Below are positions 13,024-23,800 of a DNA stretch of 64,000 nt, in pieces. This DNA comes from Rotaria sp. Silwood1 (taxonomy: Eukaryota; Rotifera; Eurotatoria; Philodinida; Philodinidae). The notes beneath the pieces are model-generated. The model was not told where the DNA came from, searched no databases, and saw nothing but the letters and a program-made list of their open reading frames with translations. Each line of letters begins with the position of its first letter. The stretch's first letter is position 1. A program made the position numbers and the translations under genes. The DNA lies in contig CAJNOP010000490.1 of assembly GCA_905250075.1 (NCBI GenBank), positions 52,353 through 116,352 on the forward strand, read 5' to 3'.

Positions 13024-13567
13024 CGAAACATTCCTAACTGTCACATCGCTTTTGAGTCGAGCGTATGCGCATCATGTACGCCCTAATGATCTATGAATAC
13101 TCTGAAAAAAGTTTGTGCAGCTAGCTTATTATTGCCGAGATATTGCATTTTTACTGTATGTTTAAGAAAAAAAGCCGTGGCCCCCCCCTCAGGAACACTA
13201 GGAAAACTGAGTTTTGAATTTCGCCTTGAAGCTTTGCACAAAGACAAGTCTCAGTGAGAATAGTTTATTATGAAAGTTTCAGATGTTTTGATTGCTCCTA
13301 GTCTGAAATAAGAACATCGGAATCTGATGGTGTATATAAGCGATTTTACCATAGAGCTGTATCTTAAGATAGGAACAACAAAACGATCTGAAACTTTGAC
13401 AATAAACTCTACGGCTTTTTTTCTTAAACACGCAGTAAAAATGCAATATCTCGGCAGTAATAAGCTAGTAGTACGAACTTTTTTTCAGAGTATTCATAGA
13501 TCATTAGGGCCTACACGATACGCATACGCTCGACTCAAAAGCGATGTGACAGTTGAGAATGTTCCCT
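13024..13567. mobile_element. Foldback (MITE-like) element A
   Basis: A long imperfect palindrome. The left arm 13024-13178 matches the reverse complement of 13408-13567, sharing aactgtcacatcgcttttga and tgccgagatattgcattttt. Inner arms at about 13257-13310 and 13355-13407 continue the match around gaaagtttcagat. The outer end reads GGGAACATTCTCAACTGTC on the right arm. There is no transposase. It shares its termini with the element at 15492-16083. Confidence 0.8.
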
Positions 13568-13609
13568 CGTTAGTACATTTTATTCAAAAATACATTACTA
13601 AATTGAATA

Positions 13610-13861
13610 ATGTTAAAAACTATAGTTCTTGAATTGGTAAGAAATTCGTTGTATTCGAAAGAATCATGTGTTTGCAATATTAAAATTGATCGAAATACAA
13701 AAAATCGATCATTCATTACGGTTGATTCTTTATTTTATGAATTAATAAAATGTGAAAGTTTTAGTCCGAACCAAGTAAAATTATTCAATGAAATATTATT
13801 AACTCTCATAACTAATCCAATATCTCAAGCAGGTACTTTATATGCTGATTCTTCAGAGTAA
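13610..13861 (+). CDS. Hypothetical 83-residue ORF
   Basis: An ATG-started frame just right of foldback element A, ending QAGTLYADSSE. Codon choice resembles neighbouring genes, but there is no recognisable domain and a TGA lies immediately upstream. It could be a short gene, a last exon cut off by the insertion, or chance. Confidence 0.25.
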   Translation: MLKTIVLELVRNSLYSKESCVCNIKIDRNTKNRSFITVDSLFYELIKCESFSPNQVKLFNEILLTLITNPISQAGTLYADSSE

Positions 13862-14282
13862 CATGCAACTTTTTAAAGTACTTAGAGTGTAGAACATATC
13901 GAATTATCTACAAGTCAATAATCTTTTCTGTTTTTCAAAAGTAAGTTTTGAGACAAATAATATCGTCTTGAAGACTTTTACAGTAACATGTTATATGTAT
14001 ATATTGTATAAATAAAAATATACAATAGGAAATATTCTTCCATCAGTAGCATTCTTGATCTCTCGTTTACATATAATAACTCATTACAATTCATTGCATT
14101 GCTTTATTTTTCATAAACTTATCTTTATCGAACATTTTTCTTCTTTAGAATATACACAAAAAAAGAAAATTCTTTTGTTTTTTTTTGTTTTGTACACTAT
14201 TATAATAGAGTAAATGAACAACAATAATAACAACAACAACAACAAGAAAAAAAAATGAGAAATGATACATATGTATATATTT

Positions 14283-16716
14283 TTAGGACTTTTTTCTATT
14301 TGTATTACTTCTATGATTTGAATAGCTCTCTCGTTTAGATTTTTTTTGTCTTGATGATGATGATGGTGATGATGATGATGATGATGATGGTTTATCCATA
14401 AACCAATTAATATGTCGTTCATAAAATTCAATTAATAAATCGGGTACAAGTTCTTTTGCTTTATCATTTGAAATAAAATATAATTTTGTTGGACTAGTTT
14501 TACATTGTAAAAGAAATTCAAGTTGTTCAGCTGGTAAACGTGAACGTGTTATTGAAACAATACGTTCTGGTTCAAGTGACAAATAATCTATTGTATTATT
14601 TTGTATTTCTTTTCGTTCTTGTCTTTGAATATCATTAGCATTCTCATCAACCATAGTTGATTTATGATTAATAGAATCAGGTCGAGGTTTTTTTCTACGA
14701 GTAAATGATGCTGCTCTTGATCGTTTTTTACGACGTTTCGTATTAGGTGTTGACTTAAAAAATAAATAAATTTTATTTTATTAAATCTCTTCTTTTTTTT
14801 TTTTCTAATATCTTACGTTTGAATTATTCTGTGTTAATTGTGATTCGTCTAGATATAAGAAAAACAAAAAATATTTTAGTATGTGTGTTTTTTTTTTCAA
14901 TATACCATTTTCTGTATCATTAGTTGTAGATAAACCATTTTCTTTTTCATCTAAATTTAAAAATAAAAGAAAAAAAAAACCACTTTTGTTTTTGTTTATT
15001 GAAAAATTTTCATACTTTGAAAATCGGACAATAATGATTTATCAGTACTTGGATTTTCATCAATTGTTGCAGTAGTAGATATATTAGTGGATGGTAAACA
15101 ATAACTATTTGCTAGATCATCCATACTTACATTGTTTGAAGAAACTGAAAAATTAAGAAAAATAATGATAAGAATTTTTGTTTTTTCATGTATGCAAAGC
15201 TAATAGAAAAATAACATAGAATCCTTATGAATAAAAATATTAATTAGATAAATAAATTTACTTTTAAACTTTTCTCTTTGCAAAACATTAAATCAAATAT
15301 ACAAATATGTACAATCATAGAATAAAAGAAAAAAAAAAGATTTTCTTTTTTGTATTTGAATAGGGCAATGAATCACACTGTGTGTATGTATATTAGAAAT
15401 GGATTCAGTTCGAATTTCTTCAAAATTTAAATTGAACTGAAAAAAGAAATTTTATTAGAATAAATTATTTACATGAATCGAAATACATCTGCCAAGGAAA
15501 CATCCAACTGTCCAATCACTTTTGGACCGAGCATTGTGCAAACGATAGATCTTAGTGAGTTATTAAATGTTCTAGAATGGTTTGGTATTCCAGCCTTCTG
15601 TTGTCGAGTTATAGATCTTTTACTGGTCATAAGATTCTTCTGAATAATTGAATTTCAAACTGAAATTTTACCCATAGATACATCTTATAAGCGCTAGAAA
15701 CTCTTCAAAATTTAAGCTAGAACGAACTTATCCTAATCGAGATATCAGCTTGTCATGAAAATGTCTCTATTTTGAGGCAGAACTCCTAACAGACATTTCT
15801 TTAAAATGTGAATATCTCGATAAGGATATATTCATTCTGACTCAAACTTTGAAGAGTTTCTAGCACTTATAAAATCTATTTATGGGCAAAATTTCAGTTT
15901 GAAATTCGATCATTCAGGTACTCAGAAGAATCTTATGACCATAAGCCAAAATCAAAGGCCCATCACTCTACAACAGAAGGCTGAAAAATCTAACTATTCT
16001 AGAGCATTTAATAACTCACTAAGGTCTATCGTTTGCGCAATGCTCGGTTCAAAAGCGATTGAACAGTTGGATATGTTCCCTGGTGAGTATAATAGAAAGT
16101 CATTGAAAAATTGTAATTTAATAATCCTTAAGTATCGTTTCAAATAGTTCCAATTTTTCAGGATATCTTCCTTAATTATGCATATTTCATAAAAAAAATA
16201 AGATTCTCCTAGAATACTCGAGATTTCCTATTACAGTAAGATGGTTATTAATATATACTAAGCATTTGTGAAACTAATCCATTAAAATTGTATCAATCTA
16301 ACGAAAACATACTCATCTCAAGAGAGAGAAACACAGCGAGAACTTTGATCTTGAAGTTTTGCTATTTCTCTTTTCTAATTAATTATTTATATGATAAAAT
16401 TACCTGTTTCATCAAGATTTTCAATTTCACCGAGAATTTCAGAAATAATTACTTTACATTCATCATCCTAAAAAGAAAGCTGATTAATAAACAAAAAAGA
16501 AAAAAAATTCATTTTCTTTTAACTTACTATATTCTCATTTATATTTACACTTTTTTCATATAATTGTATTAAATCTTTACAAAAAACATTTTCTTCTGGT
16601 TCCCATGTTGCTTCATCTTCATTATAACCAAACCATTTTAAAAAATATTCTATTTCACCATTTTCAAGTATTCGTTTATTAAGAATTTTTTCCACAACAT
16701 ATATATCATCAGCCAT
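14283..16716 (-). CDS. HP1/CBX-like chromodomain and chromoshadow protein
   Basis: Six exons, 16716-16528, 16467-16404, 15144-15016, 14950-14906, 14848-14817 and 14753-14283, encode 309 residues in phase. The chromodomain is at residues 5-57 (YVVEKILNKR, then EYFLKWFGY and TWEPEENV). The methyl-lysine cage aromatics Y6, W28 and Y31 are all present. A long basic hinge (KRRKKRSR, TRRKKPRP) leads to a diverged chromoshadow domain at about 213-271 with FYERHINWF. The tail is an extra Ser-rich plus basic segment. This is the architecture of heterochromatin protein 1: binding of H3K9me and dimerisation through the shadow domain in the nucleus. HP1 proteins are usually about 180-210 residues, so hinge and tail are expanded. 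Intron 2 (15145-16403) contains foldback element B. The gene starts 164 bp after the ZIP9 stop on the same strand. Confidence 0.88.
15492..16083. mobile_element. Foldback (MITE-like) element B in HP1 intron 2
   Basis: A nearly complete palindrome of about 590 bp. The left arm from ccaaggaaacatccaactgt matches the reverse complement of the right end (acagttggatatgttccctgg). The match continues through gatagatcttagtgagttat/ataactcactaaggtctatc and on to the centre near 15790. It is the same family as element A: both have terminal GGGAACAT, then CAACTGT, then ATCGCTTTTGA, then CGAGC. Non-coding; I could not define a target duplication. Confidence 0.8.
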
Positions 16717-16740
16717 TGGAAAACAAAATAGAAAAATTTC

Positions 16741-16743
16741 TCT
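16741..16743 (-). promoter_or_regulatory. Candidate trans-splice acceptor before HP1-like gene
   Basis: On the minus strand TTTTGTTTTTTTCTTTTTTAG ends with AG at 16743-16742, 24 bp upstream of the HP1-like ATG. It lies in the 164-bp gap after the ZIP9 stop. A 5' UTR intron would also explain it. Confidence 0.4.
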
Positions 16744-16880
16744 AAAAAAGAAAAAAACAAAAGACAACAATAATACTAGATTTTTATTCTGATTTTTAAA
16801 TAGAAGAAAACAAAAAACATAGTATATTCATATATAATTTGACAAGAACAATTTAAACAAAACAAAAAACAGAATTCTTT

Positions 16881-19800
16881 TTAATGCTTATGTCCCATTG
16901 AAAGAATAATTGGAAAACAACATCCAATAATAAGTATAAGAAGTTCAATGGCACGAAATTGTCGATCTTCATAATGAGATTGTACTTCAGGTAAAACATG
17001 TACTGTTGCAACAAATAGAAATGTACCCGCACTAAATAACATAGCTAAACCAGTTGAATCAACTGAATATGTGTCACGAATTCTCTACAACCAGAAAACA
17101 AAAGAAAACTTCTTTAAAATAAGAAAAAAAAAATACTAAACATACACTTTTTAATAAAACAAAAGTAAATATAGCCATTAAAGGAGCAGCTAAAGAAAAG
17201 ACTAATAAATGACGTCGAATACGTTTACGATCAACACCATCAGACATTAAAAATGAAACGAGACCAAATGCAGCTGGTGCCTATAAAAAAAAACAAAAGA
17301 AAAAACAAAAAATACAACAATTATCTAATATTTAACCCTTAAGAGCCGAAGTGGCTTTCGCTTATAAAAATGAGAATCTAATTAGAAAAACAGAGATTAT
17401 GGACCCTCAGTATACTCGTACTATAGTTAAAAATAATTACCTTCTTCTTATTCTGGATCTACGCAACCTCCTTTGGCAGGAATATCCATCCCTGTAAAAA
17501 TTCGAAAAAATAGGAATTTCGATCTGAAACTTTGCCTTTAGATAGTTTTGATAATACTTAATATGTTCCGAAATTTTAACTTAGAACGGATGCTTTCTTA
17601 CTGAGATATTCAAAATCCAAAAACCAGCTAAAAACTTCAACATTCTGTATCTCACGAAAGAAACAACAGTTGTTCGTGAAAATTTTGAAACTTCATAAAC
17701 ACTACTAGGACTATGTATGAGCCAAGTTTCATGTTAGAAATACATTGTTTTGATTCTTCTATGAGGCTGAATGTCTCATCGAAGGAATTTTTTATTGATC
17801 AGGGCACAATCTGTCAGTAGATCGGTTAAAATATTCTAGAACGCTGACATTGCATAGCTTGATGATAGGCTTAAGAGTGTAACGTAAAATAAACTACACT
17901 GTATGTCGCATTTCCGAATAGATCAGAGATCGTCACAGGGCAGGGCAAAACATTTTTGCCCTGTTATTCTTTTTTCTCGAGACAGTTATTTGAAACAGAT
18001 TTTTCTAGTAAATAATTTTGATATGTTGATATTATGAGCAATTGTAATTGATATCGCTATAAACTGACTATCATAACTTTTGGCATTGTACCTAGTTGGA
18101 ACAATTTTTTATTATTATATTGGATATCAAATAATCCATTTATATTTCACATAGAAACATACAGATGATTTGAAGAGGAAAGAAAAAGCATTTCACAATG
18201 ATGCAGAATTATATAAGAGACAGATTCAGTTTTTTTGTTAAGTATATTCATATATTCCTCTTCCAAATAGTTTCATAAATGACCGTAGTTTTGTACAGCA
18301 TACTTCATATAAAAGTTTAAAAACATGCCAATGTTCTAGTTTCTTCAAATTTTCTAGTTTCAATTATTTCATTGAGTTTTTTATCTTCGATATTTTAATC
18401 TGCCGTCATATATTATGAGTTCATTCGATACTGCAACGATTAAATATCGATTACTGACTGAAAGATCGAAATATCAAATAATAAAGAACGGATCTTCACC
18501 TGCTGTTAGATGGTGAAGAGTATTTGGTTATCCAGTATAATTAAGTAATCATCTGTTAGAAAGAATTCCTGAATTTCATAGTTGTTTCAAATGTTTTAAA
18601 CAACATGTTGATAAATATTTTTCAGCACTGAACTCCGAAACAATATCATTATTATCATAATAAATCACTTTTACTTTGGGGCGTCATTTACCGTTTACCT
18701 TATAATAAATATGAATTGTAAGAAATTTATATTTATTATAAATGTAAATTATTTTATTGCAAAATTTATATTTACAAATCGTTGTAAATTATTAGAATTT
18801 ATATTGATTTGTAATATAAACTTTGTAACGAAATAATTTATATTTACAATAAATATAAATTACTTACCACTTAATTTTGCGCATAAACTAAATGAAAGGT
18901 AGACACATATTGAGATCTCTACTTTCACCCCATCTCTAACTTCATCGATACAAATAAATTTCAATCGGATCGAATTAAACAAATGATTAAAAATTTACCA
19001 ATACGAGGTTTTTTAAAGCTATTAGATATTTCCTAATTTAAGCTGGATTTCCAAGTTCAGGGCCGCCCTGCCCTGCCCTCAGGGCGGGGCAGGACAGAAA
19101 AAAATATTATGAATCATCATTATGGCTGGGCAAGAACAGGACAGGATATAAAAAAACTGCCCTGTGACGGTCTCTGGAATAGATACAACTTTAGGAAAGA
19201 AAGATGTTATTGAAAAATGTCATCAGTCATAAAAGGTGTTTTGCTACGCCTAACAGCCACCTGAATACTACATTTTGGTCTAGGTATGGCCTCGAAAGTC
19301 ATATTAATCCAGAATAATATTGGTTTTTGTCTACAACATATTTATAAGACTTTGATTACAATTATTTAAATGTCCCTTGGAAGGGACATTCGGCTCTTAA
19401 GGGTTAATATGAAAGAATAATAATGATTACTTTATGAAGCATAATTGCCATAAATACAATTAATTCAACATTAAATCGACTTGTTGCTGATGCTGCACCT
19501 AAAATAGATTTTGTTTTTCTTGTAAAAAAATTTCATTATTAAGAATATCATCAATAAAAAAAAAAAGTTCGTTAGTTTGAAGAGTTAAATATGTTATTTT
19601 TATCTTACCTTACTCGAAATTTTTCCAACATTGATTTTGTTACCATAGAGATAGACAATTTGAGATAATAAAAAAAAGTTCACAAACAAGAAATAGTTTT
19701 TACTGTCCATATGTATATCTTTAAGCAATGCCATTAAAATCAATGGATATCTGATGTTCCGATTTTGACATTATCTATATACCTGTGCAATAAATGCAGT

Positions 19801-20865
19801 TAATGGTACAGATCTACCTTGAATTTCTTTTCATTTAAATCTATTAAAAAGTATCTACGATTGAGTAGATCACTTAAGTGCACTTATGAATCAATATTAA
19901 GCAAAAATCTTTTCTATGTACGACTAAAACAAAACAGAATATTTATACTAAATGATATTAACTTATTCTTCATCTAAATTTTTTTTTTAAATTCTTTAGA
20001 TTTTATCTCCGGAAAAAAGAAATTCTATTTCAAGAAATATGATTGCTACGGTTTGTTATCTATTACCTAATGCAATACCATCAGCAGCTGCATGTACAAC
20101 AAGACCTAATGTTGCTGTCCATGTTGGTTTGGGTTTTGATATAATAATTGTATTCGATGAATCTAGAACTAATAAAAATAAATTTAAATAACTTTATTTT
20201 ATAATTAATTATAAAATACTTTGATTTCCATGATGTCGAATAATTCTTGAACCACAATTATCAATAATAAGCATAAATACAAAACCAAGAATAAGTGTTA
20301 CACCTAAAATTAAAATTAAAATGAATTCTTTAATATATATATATATGTTAGAAATGTAAATACCAATAGCTGAATGTGTTGTATCTGAATGTTTATGTCC
20401 AATTTCTGAACCTAATTCTCTTGGTCTATCAGCTGTATGTTGATGAGCTGGTGGTAAAATATCACCTTTTATATCATTATCTATTTTAGGATCATGTGGA
20501 ATTGGAACTTTAACATCATGTTCAATTTGATTTAAATGTCGACGAACTATTTTATGATCCGAATGAAATTCATGTTGAGTTTGCATTTGATTTGTTTCTA
20601 ATTCACTCATATAAAGTGCATGAACACCTTCTGGTATAATAACAGCTAATGCTGTACCAACTAATAGACCAGCTCCAAGTACAGTAACATAACGCATTTT
20701 AGTCTAGACAAAAAAAAAAATTTGTTGTTGTTTTTTTTTATTAATTGATTAATAAAATGAATAACTTACTTCAGAAAGATTGAATGCAAGTGGAATAAGA
20801 CCAGATAAATATGAGCCAAGAAACATGGCTAAACTGAACATACTTAAGATAAAAGATTCCGACAT
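16881..20865 (-). CDS. SLC39A9: Zinc transporter ZIP9 (SLC39A9)
   Basis: Seven exons, 20865-20770, 20703-20364, 20303-20220, 20168-20067, 19498-19431, 17280-17146 and 17084-16881, give 342 residues in phase. Family blocks are [21 protein letters not shown] (a TM segment), a His-rich loop ([16 protein letters not shown]), [18 protein letters not shown] with the metal-binding HAAAD of TM4, and IMLHKAPAAFGL with the HKxP of TM5. The gene ends [11 protein letters not shown]9 moves zinc into the cytosol from the trans-Golgi/surface. The N-terminal exon carries TM1 ([20 protein letters not shown]). The intron between exons 5 and 6 is 2150 bp; without its transposon it would be 78 bp, like its neighbours. 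Confidence 0.95.
17924..19176 (+). mobile_element. hAT element nested in the piggyBac-like element
   Basis: 1253 bp with terminal inverted repeats CAGAGATCGTCACAGGGCAG (left) and CAGAGACCGTCACAGGGCAG (right, complement), 19 of 20 identical. Both are flanked by the 8-bp duplication gaatagat (17916-17923, 19177-19184). The CAG end and 8-bp duplication are diagnostic of hAT. Internal GC-rich ends (gggcaggg, ccctgccctg) and an AT-rich palindrome at about 18690-18870 are non-coding. A relic of the transposase start lies at 18415-18630. Confidence 0.9.
18415..18630 (+). pseudogene. BED-type zinc finger relic of a hAT transposase
   Basis: From the ATG at 18415 the frame reads [14 protein letters not shown], then W, stop, RVFGYP, stop, then [15 protein letters not shown]. 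The W..FG, IP and CxxC pattern fits the N-terminal BED finger of hAT transposases. Two in-frame stops (TGA, TAA) and the lack of any catalytic domain show it is dead. Confidence 0.55.
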
Positions 20866-23800
20866 GATTAATATAGATTTGAAAAATAAGATAAATTAAT
20901 TAAATAAATGTAATTAATAACAACAAAATAATGAATTAGTTTAATAAAAAAATATTTGTTTTGTTTCTTTTTTTGTTTTTCTTTTAGAAAGAATATTTTG
21001 ATTAGAAATATATCTCAATCAATCCAGGAAATTATGGTTAAATTAGGAAAAAAATTGAATAAACATCGTATTGATAGATGGCGATAATTTGATATTTATA
21101 TTTTTTTTTAATTTAAAGTTAATATTCAAATATTTTTTGATTAATATTAAAACAAAATAATTATGATCTTTAATAAAAGATATTTTTTCAAAGAGTAAAG
21201 CGACATCTATCAGAATATTTGCTAAACATCGATGACGATCGTTTAAAATGAAACCTACTATGAGGATGTGCAGATAGGAACAGTACTTCACGATGATCTT
21301 TCTTTCTAATGTTCTTTTCCTATACTCATGTGTTTCACTCACGTCTATATAAAATTGTGTTATATATGAAGTAGAGACATAATAGAGATTACTACCGAAG
21401 GTAGTCGTAAAGTACTTGTCCAGTTTGTCGTTACAAATAAAATATGACAAACATGTTAATTAGTCATATATGATCAAATAGAATTAGATCTGGGATATAT
21501 GAAACAGCTAAGAAGTTGCCCTCGCCATGATCTCCTCCTACTGATTGATTAAATAACTGCCTCAATTTAACATGCTTATGTCAAGAGATACAGCGGATTT
21601 CAATGGTTCACTATAAAGGTTTATTTTAATACAAATAGTCATTTTTTTTTGTATAATAGAGTCTCATATTAAAGTGGCTATTCTTTACTTGTGCACTGAA
21701 ACTTTCAGAATACTCTACGAGTAATTAGAACTATCAATAGAGAACATTTATAATCAATACTCTGTTACTCAGTCTTTTAAGAAGTACCTAAAATAAGTCA
21801 AAAATCTAGTAAATCAGTAACGAATTCTTTTAGAATTTTTCTATTTTCAGTGAAATCTACTTGTGAGTCGACTATGAGTTCAATCGGTGGATGTCACTAG
21901 TGATAGTTTTCTCGTAAGTATATGGAAGTGACAGAACCATTAGGATATACATTTAAAACATGTTACGTTTAAAGAAGTTGTTTCTTTTTTGCTTGCGTGC
22001 AGCTAATTATGCTTTACAGTCAGTTAGGACTACTACGACATTATTTTCTTTATTCATTGTTAATATTTTAAAATCAGCGAGTTAGATAATTAGTTTATAG
22101 CAAACTCAAGGAATGGGTTTTCACTTGTTCATATCCATTTCGACCTAAGAAGACAAGATCTCTGTAACTTAATAATAAACAATTAATTCGTGAACAATAT
22201 CACTATAGATTAACTAACTTACTATTCAATTAAATTTAAATTAATATTTTAATCAATTCATTTAAGTTGCGTGTATAAGTTTAGCGTCCAATATATTCTT
22301 TTTATAATTACAATGAAAACACAATTTTCATTGTCTTTAACATGAATTGAATAAAGTTTCATCGTTATCTAAGATTGTTTGGTATGATTTTCAAATTCCA
22401 AGACATTAGTCTAAAATTAAACAAGAGCATTTCAGAAATGAAAATGCATAAAAACTTTAAAACAAAACAAACTAACGTTGATATTTTTTTTTCTTTCTGT
22501 AAGAACAATTAAGCCCCTTGTATAAAAAAAAGTTTCGAGCATTCAAATATAAAACAAATGCTTGTCTCTAAAATATGAGAAGGAATGAAAAAAAAGCAAG
22601 CCTTTACTTCACTCATATTAATTCTACATACTAACGCGTATATATTTATCAATGCCTATACCTATTTCATTTTCAATGTATAATCTATATAATGGCACCT
22701 AAACATACAATAATTTGAAGAAAAATTATAATTATTGAAGAAATAGATGTGAATGCAGTACATAGAAAACGATATCGGTGAAAAAGATATTTTTCTAAGC
22801 ATTAGATTTCGTATATCTGTATGATTCTATGAAGATATACAGGTCGATGTAGTTCCCAATAGAAGACAAAACATATTATTTACGCAAGTCAGAAGAGAAT
22901 AAGAGAGATGGCTTCTTGTTTTGTTAAAAAAGAAAATAAATGTATGAAATATAAATTTGAGAAGATTGCATCTAAACTTTGATGAAAAATTTTGATGTTA
23001 AATGTTTGTGACATATTGAATAGTATACATATGTCGTTATGATACAAATCATTGTCTTTTTTTTAAATTAATTCATTCAATTAATGTGAATGGACAAAAA
23101 TATGAATTATATTTTGAATTGAGCGAAAAATATTCTTTTGAATTATTTCGTATTTTTTGTCTTTCTATTCGCTGGATTTAATGCAGTTAGGTAAAACTCG
23201 TGAAATATGTCATTATCTTGATCTACAACGCATCTTTCGGAGACATGGCTAAACCTCTTGAGTATTGGCGATTGATATTTCTTAGAAATTTAATAACTAT
23301 CACGGAAAGCGCAGCCGATCAACTTACATCTCTAAAAATATATCATTTTAGTGGTGTTTTCTGGATTAATTATAAGGAATACGATACGTACCTACATCTA
23401 GAAGGACATTATTTTACAATAAAGTTGCGTCATGTTATGTTTTTTTTTGTTCTCCAGTTCACTTTTTTAATATGTCAGATTTCTTGTCTTCCCACATTAT
23501 AGAGTTCTTCAAAAAAAAAACTCATATTGTCAATAATGAATGTAATACCACGCTGATTTTTCTAACTACTTATCTGCTTGAAAGATTAATCTACAAAAGA
23601 GATATAAAACTATTTCTTTACTAGTAAAACTATCACTAGGTGGAAAGAAAGTTTTTCGTAGAACATCTAAATGAAACCATGCTTGTTCAAAAATAATATC
23701 TGAACTGTTAATTTTCATTCTATTCTTCATCTGTATTTTTGATAAAATATTTCAATTTCTTAAAACATTACGGGGATAGTAATCAATGTTTATCTTTGAT

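Larger units (their letters stand above)
17336..19403. mobile_element. piggyBac-like non-autonomous element (TTAA target)
   Basis: 2068 bp inside a ZIP9 intron. It is flanked by TTAA on both sides (17332-17335 and 19404-19407). The terminal inverted repeat CCCTTAAGAGCCGAA is perfect over 15 bp. The TTAA duplication and a CC-starting terminus are the signature of the piggyBac superfamily. No transposase frame is present. It contains a hAT element at 17924-19176. Confidence 0.85.

Noticed and set aside
14111-14431. Poly-His frame on the minus strand
   Set aside because: It is the wrong frame of the Ser-rich tail codons (tca/atc runs) of the HP1-like gene.
21043-21450. 135-residue minus-strand frame
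   Set aside because: Codon use unlike neighbouring genes, AT-driven Ile/Lys/Asn bias, and no domain recognised.
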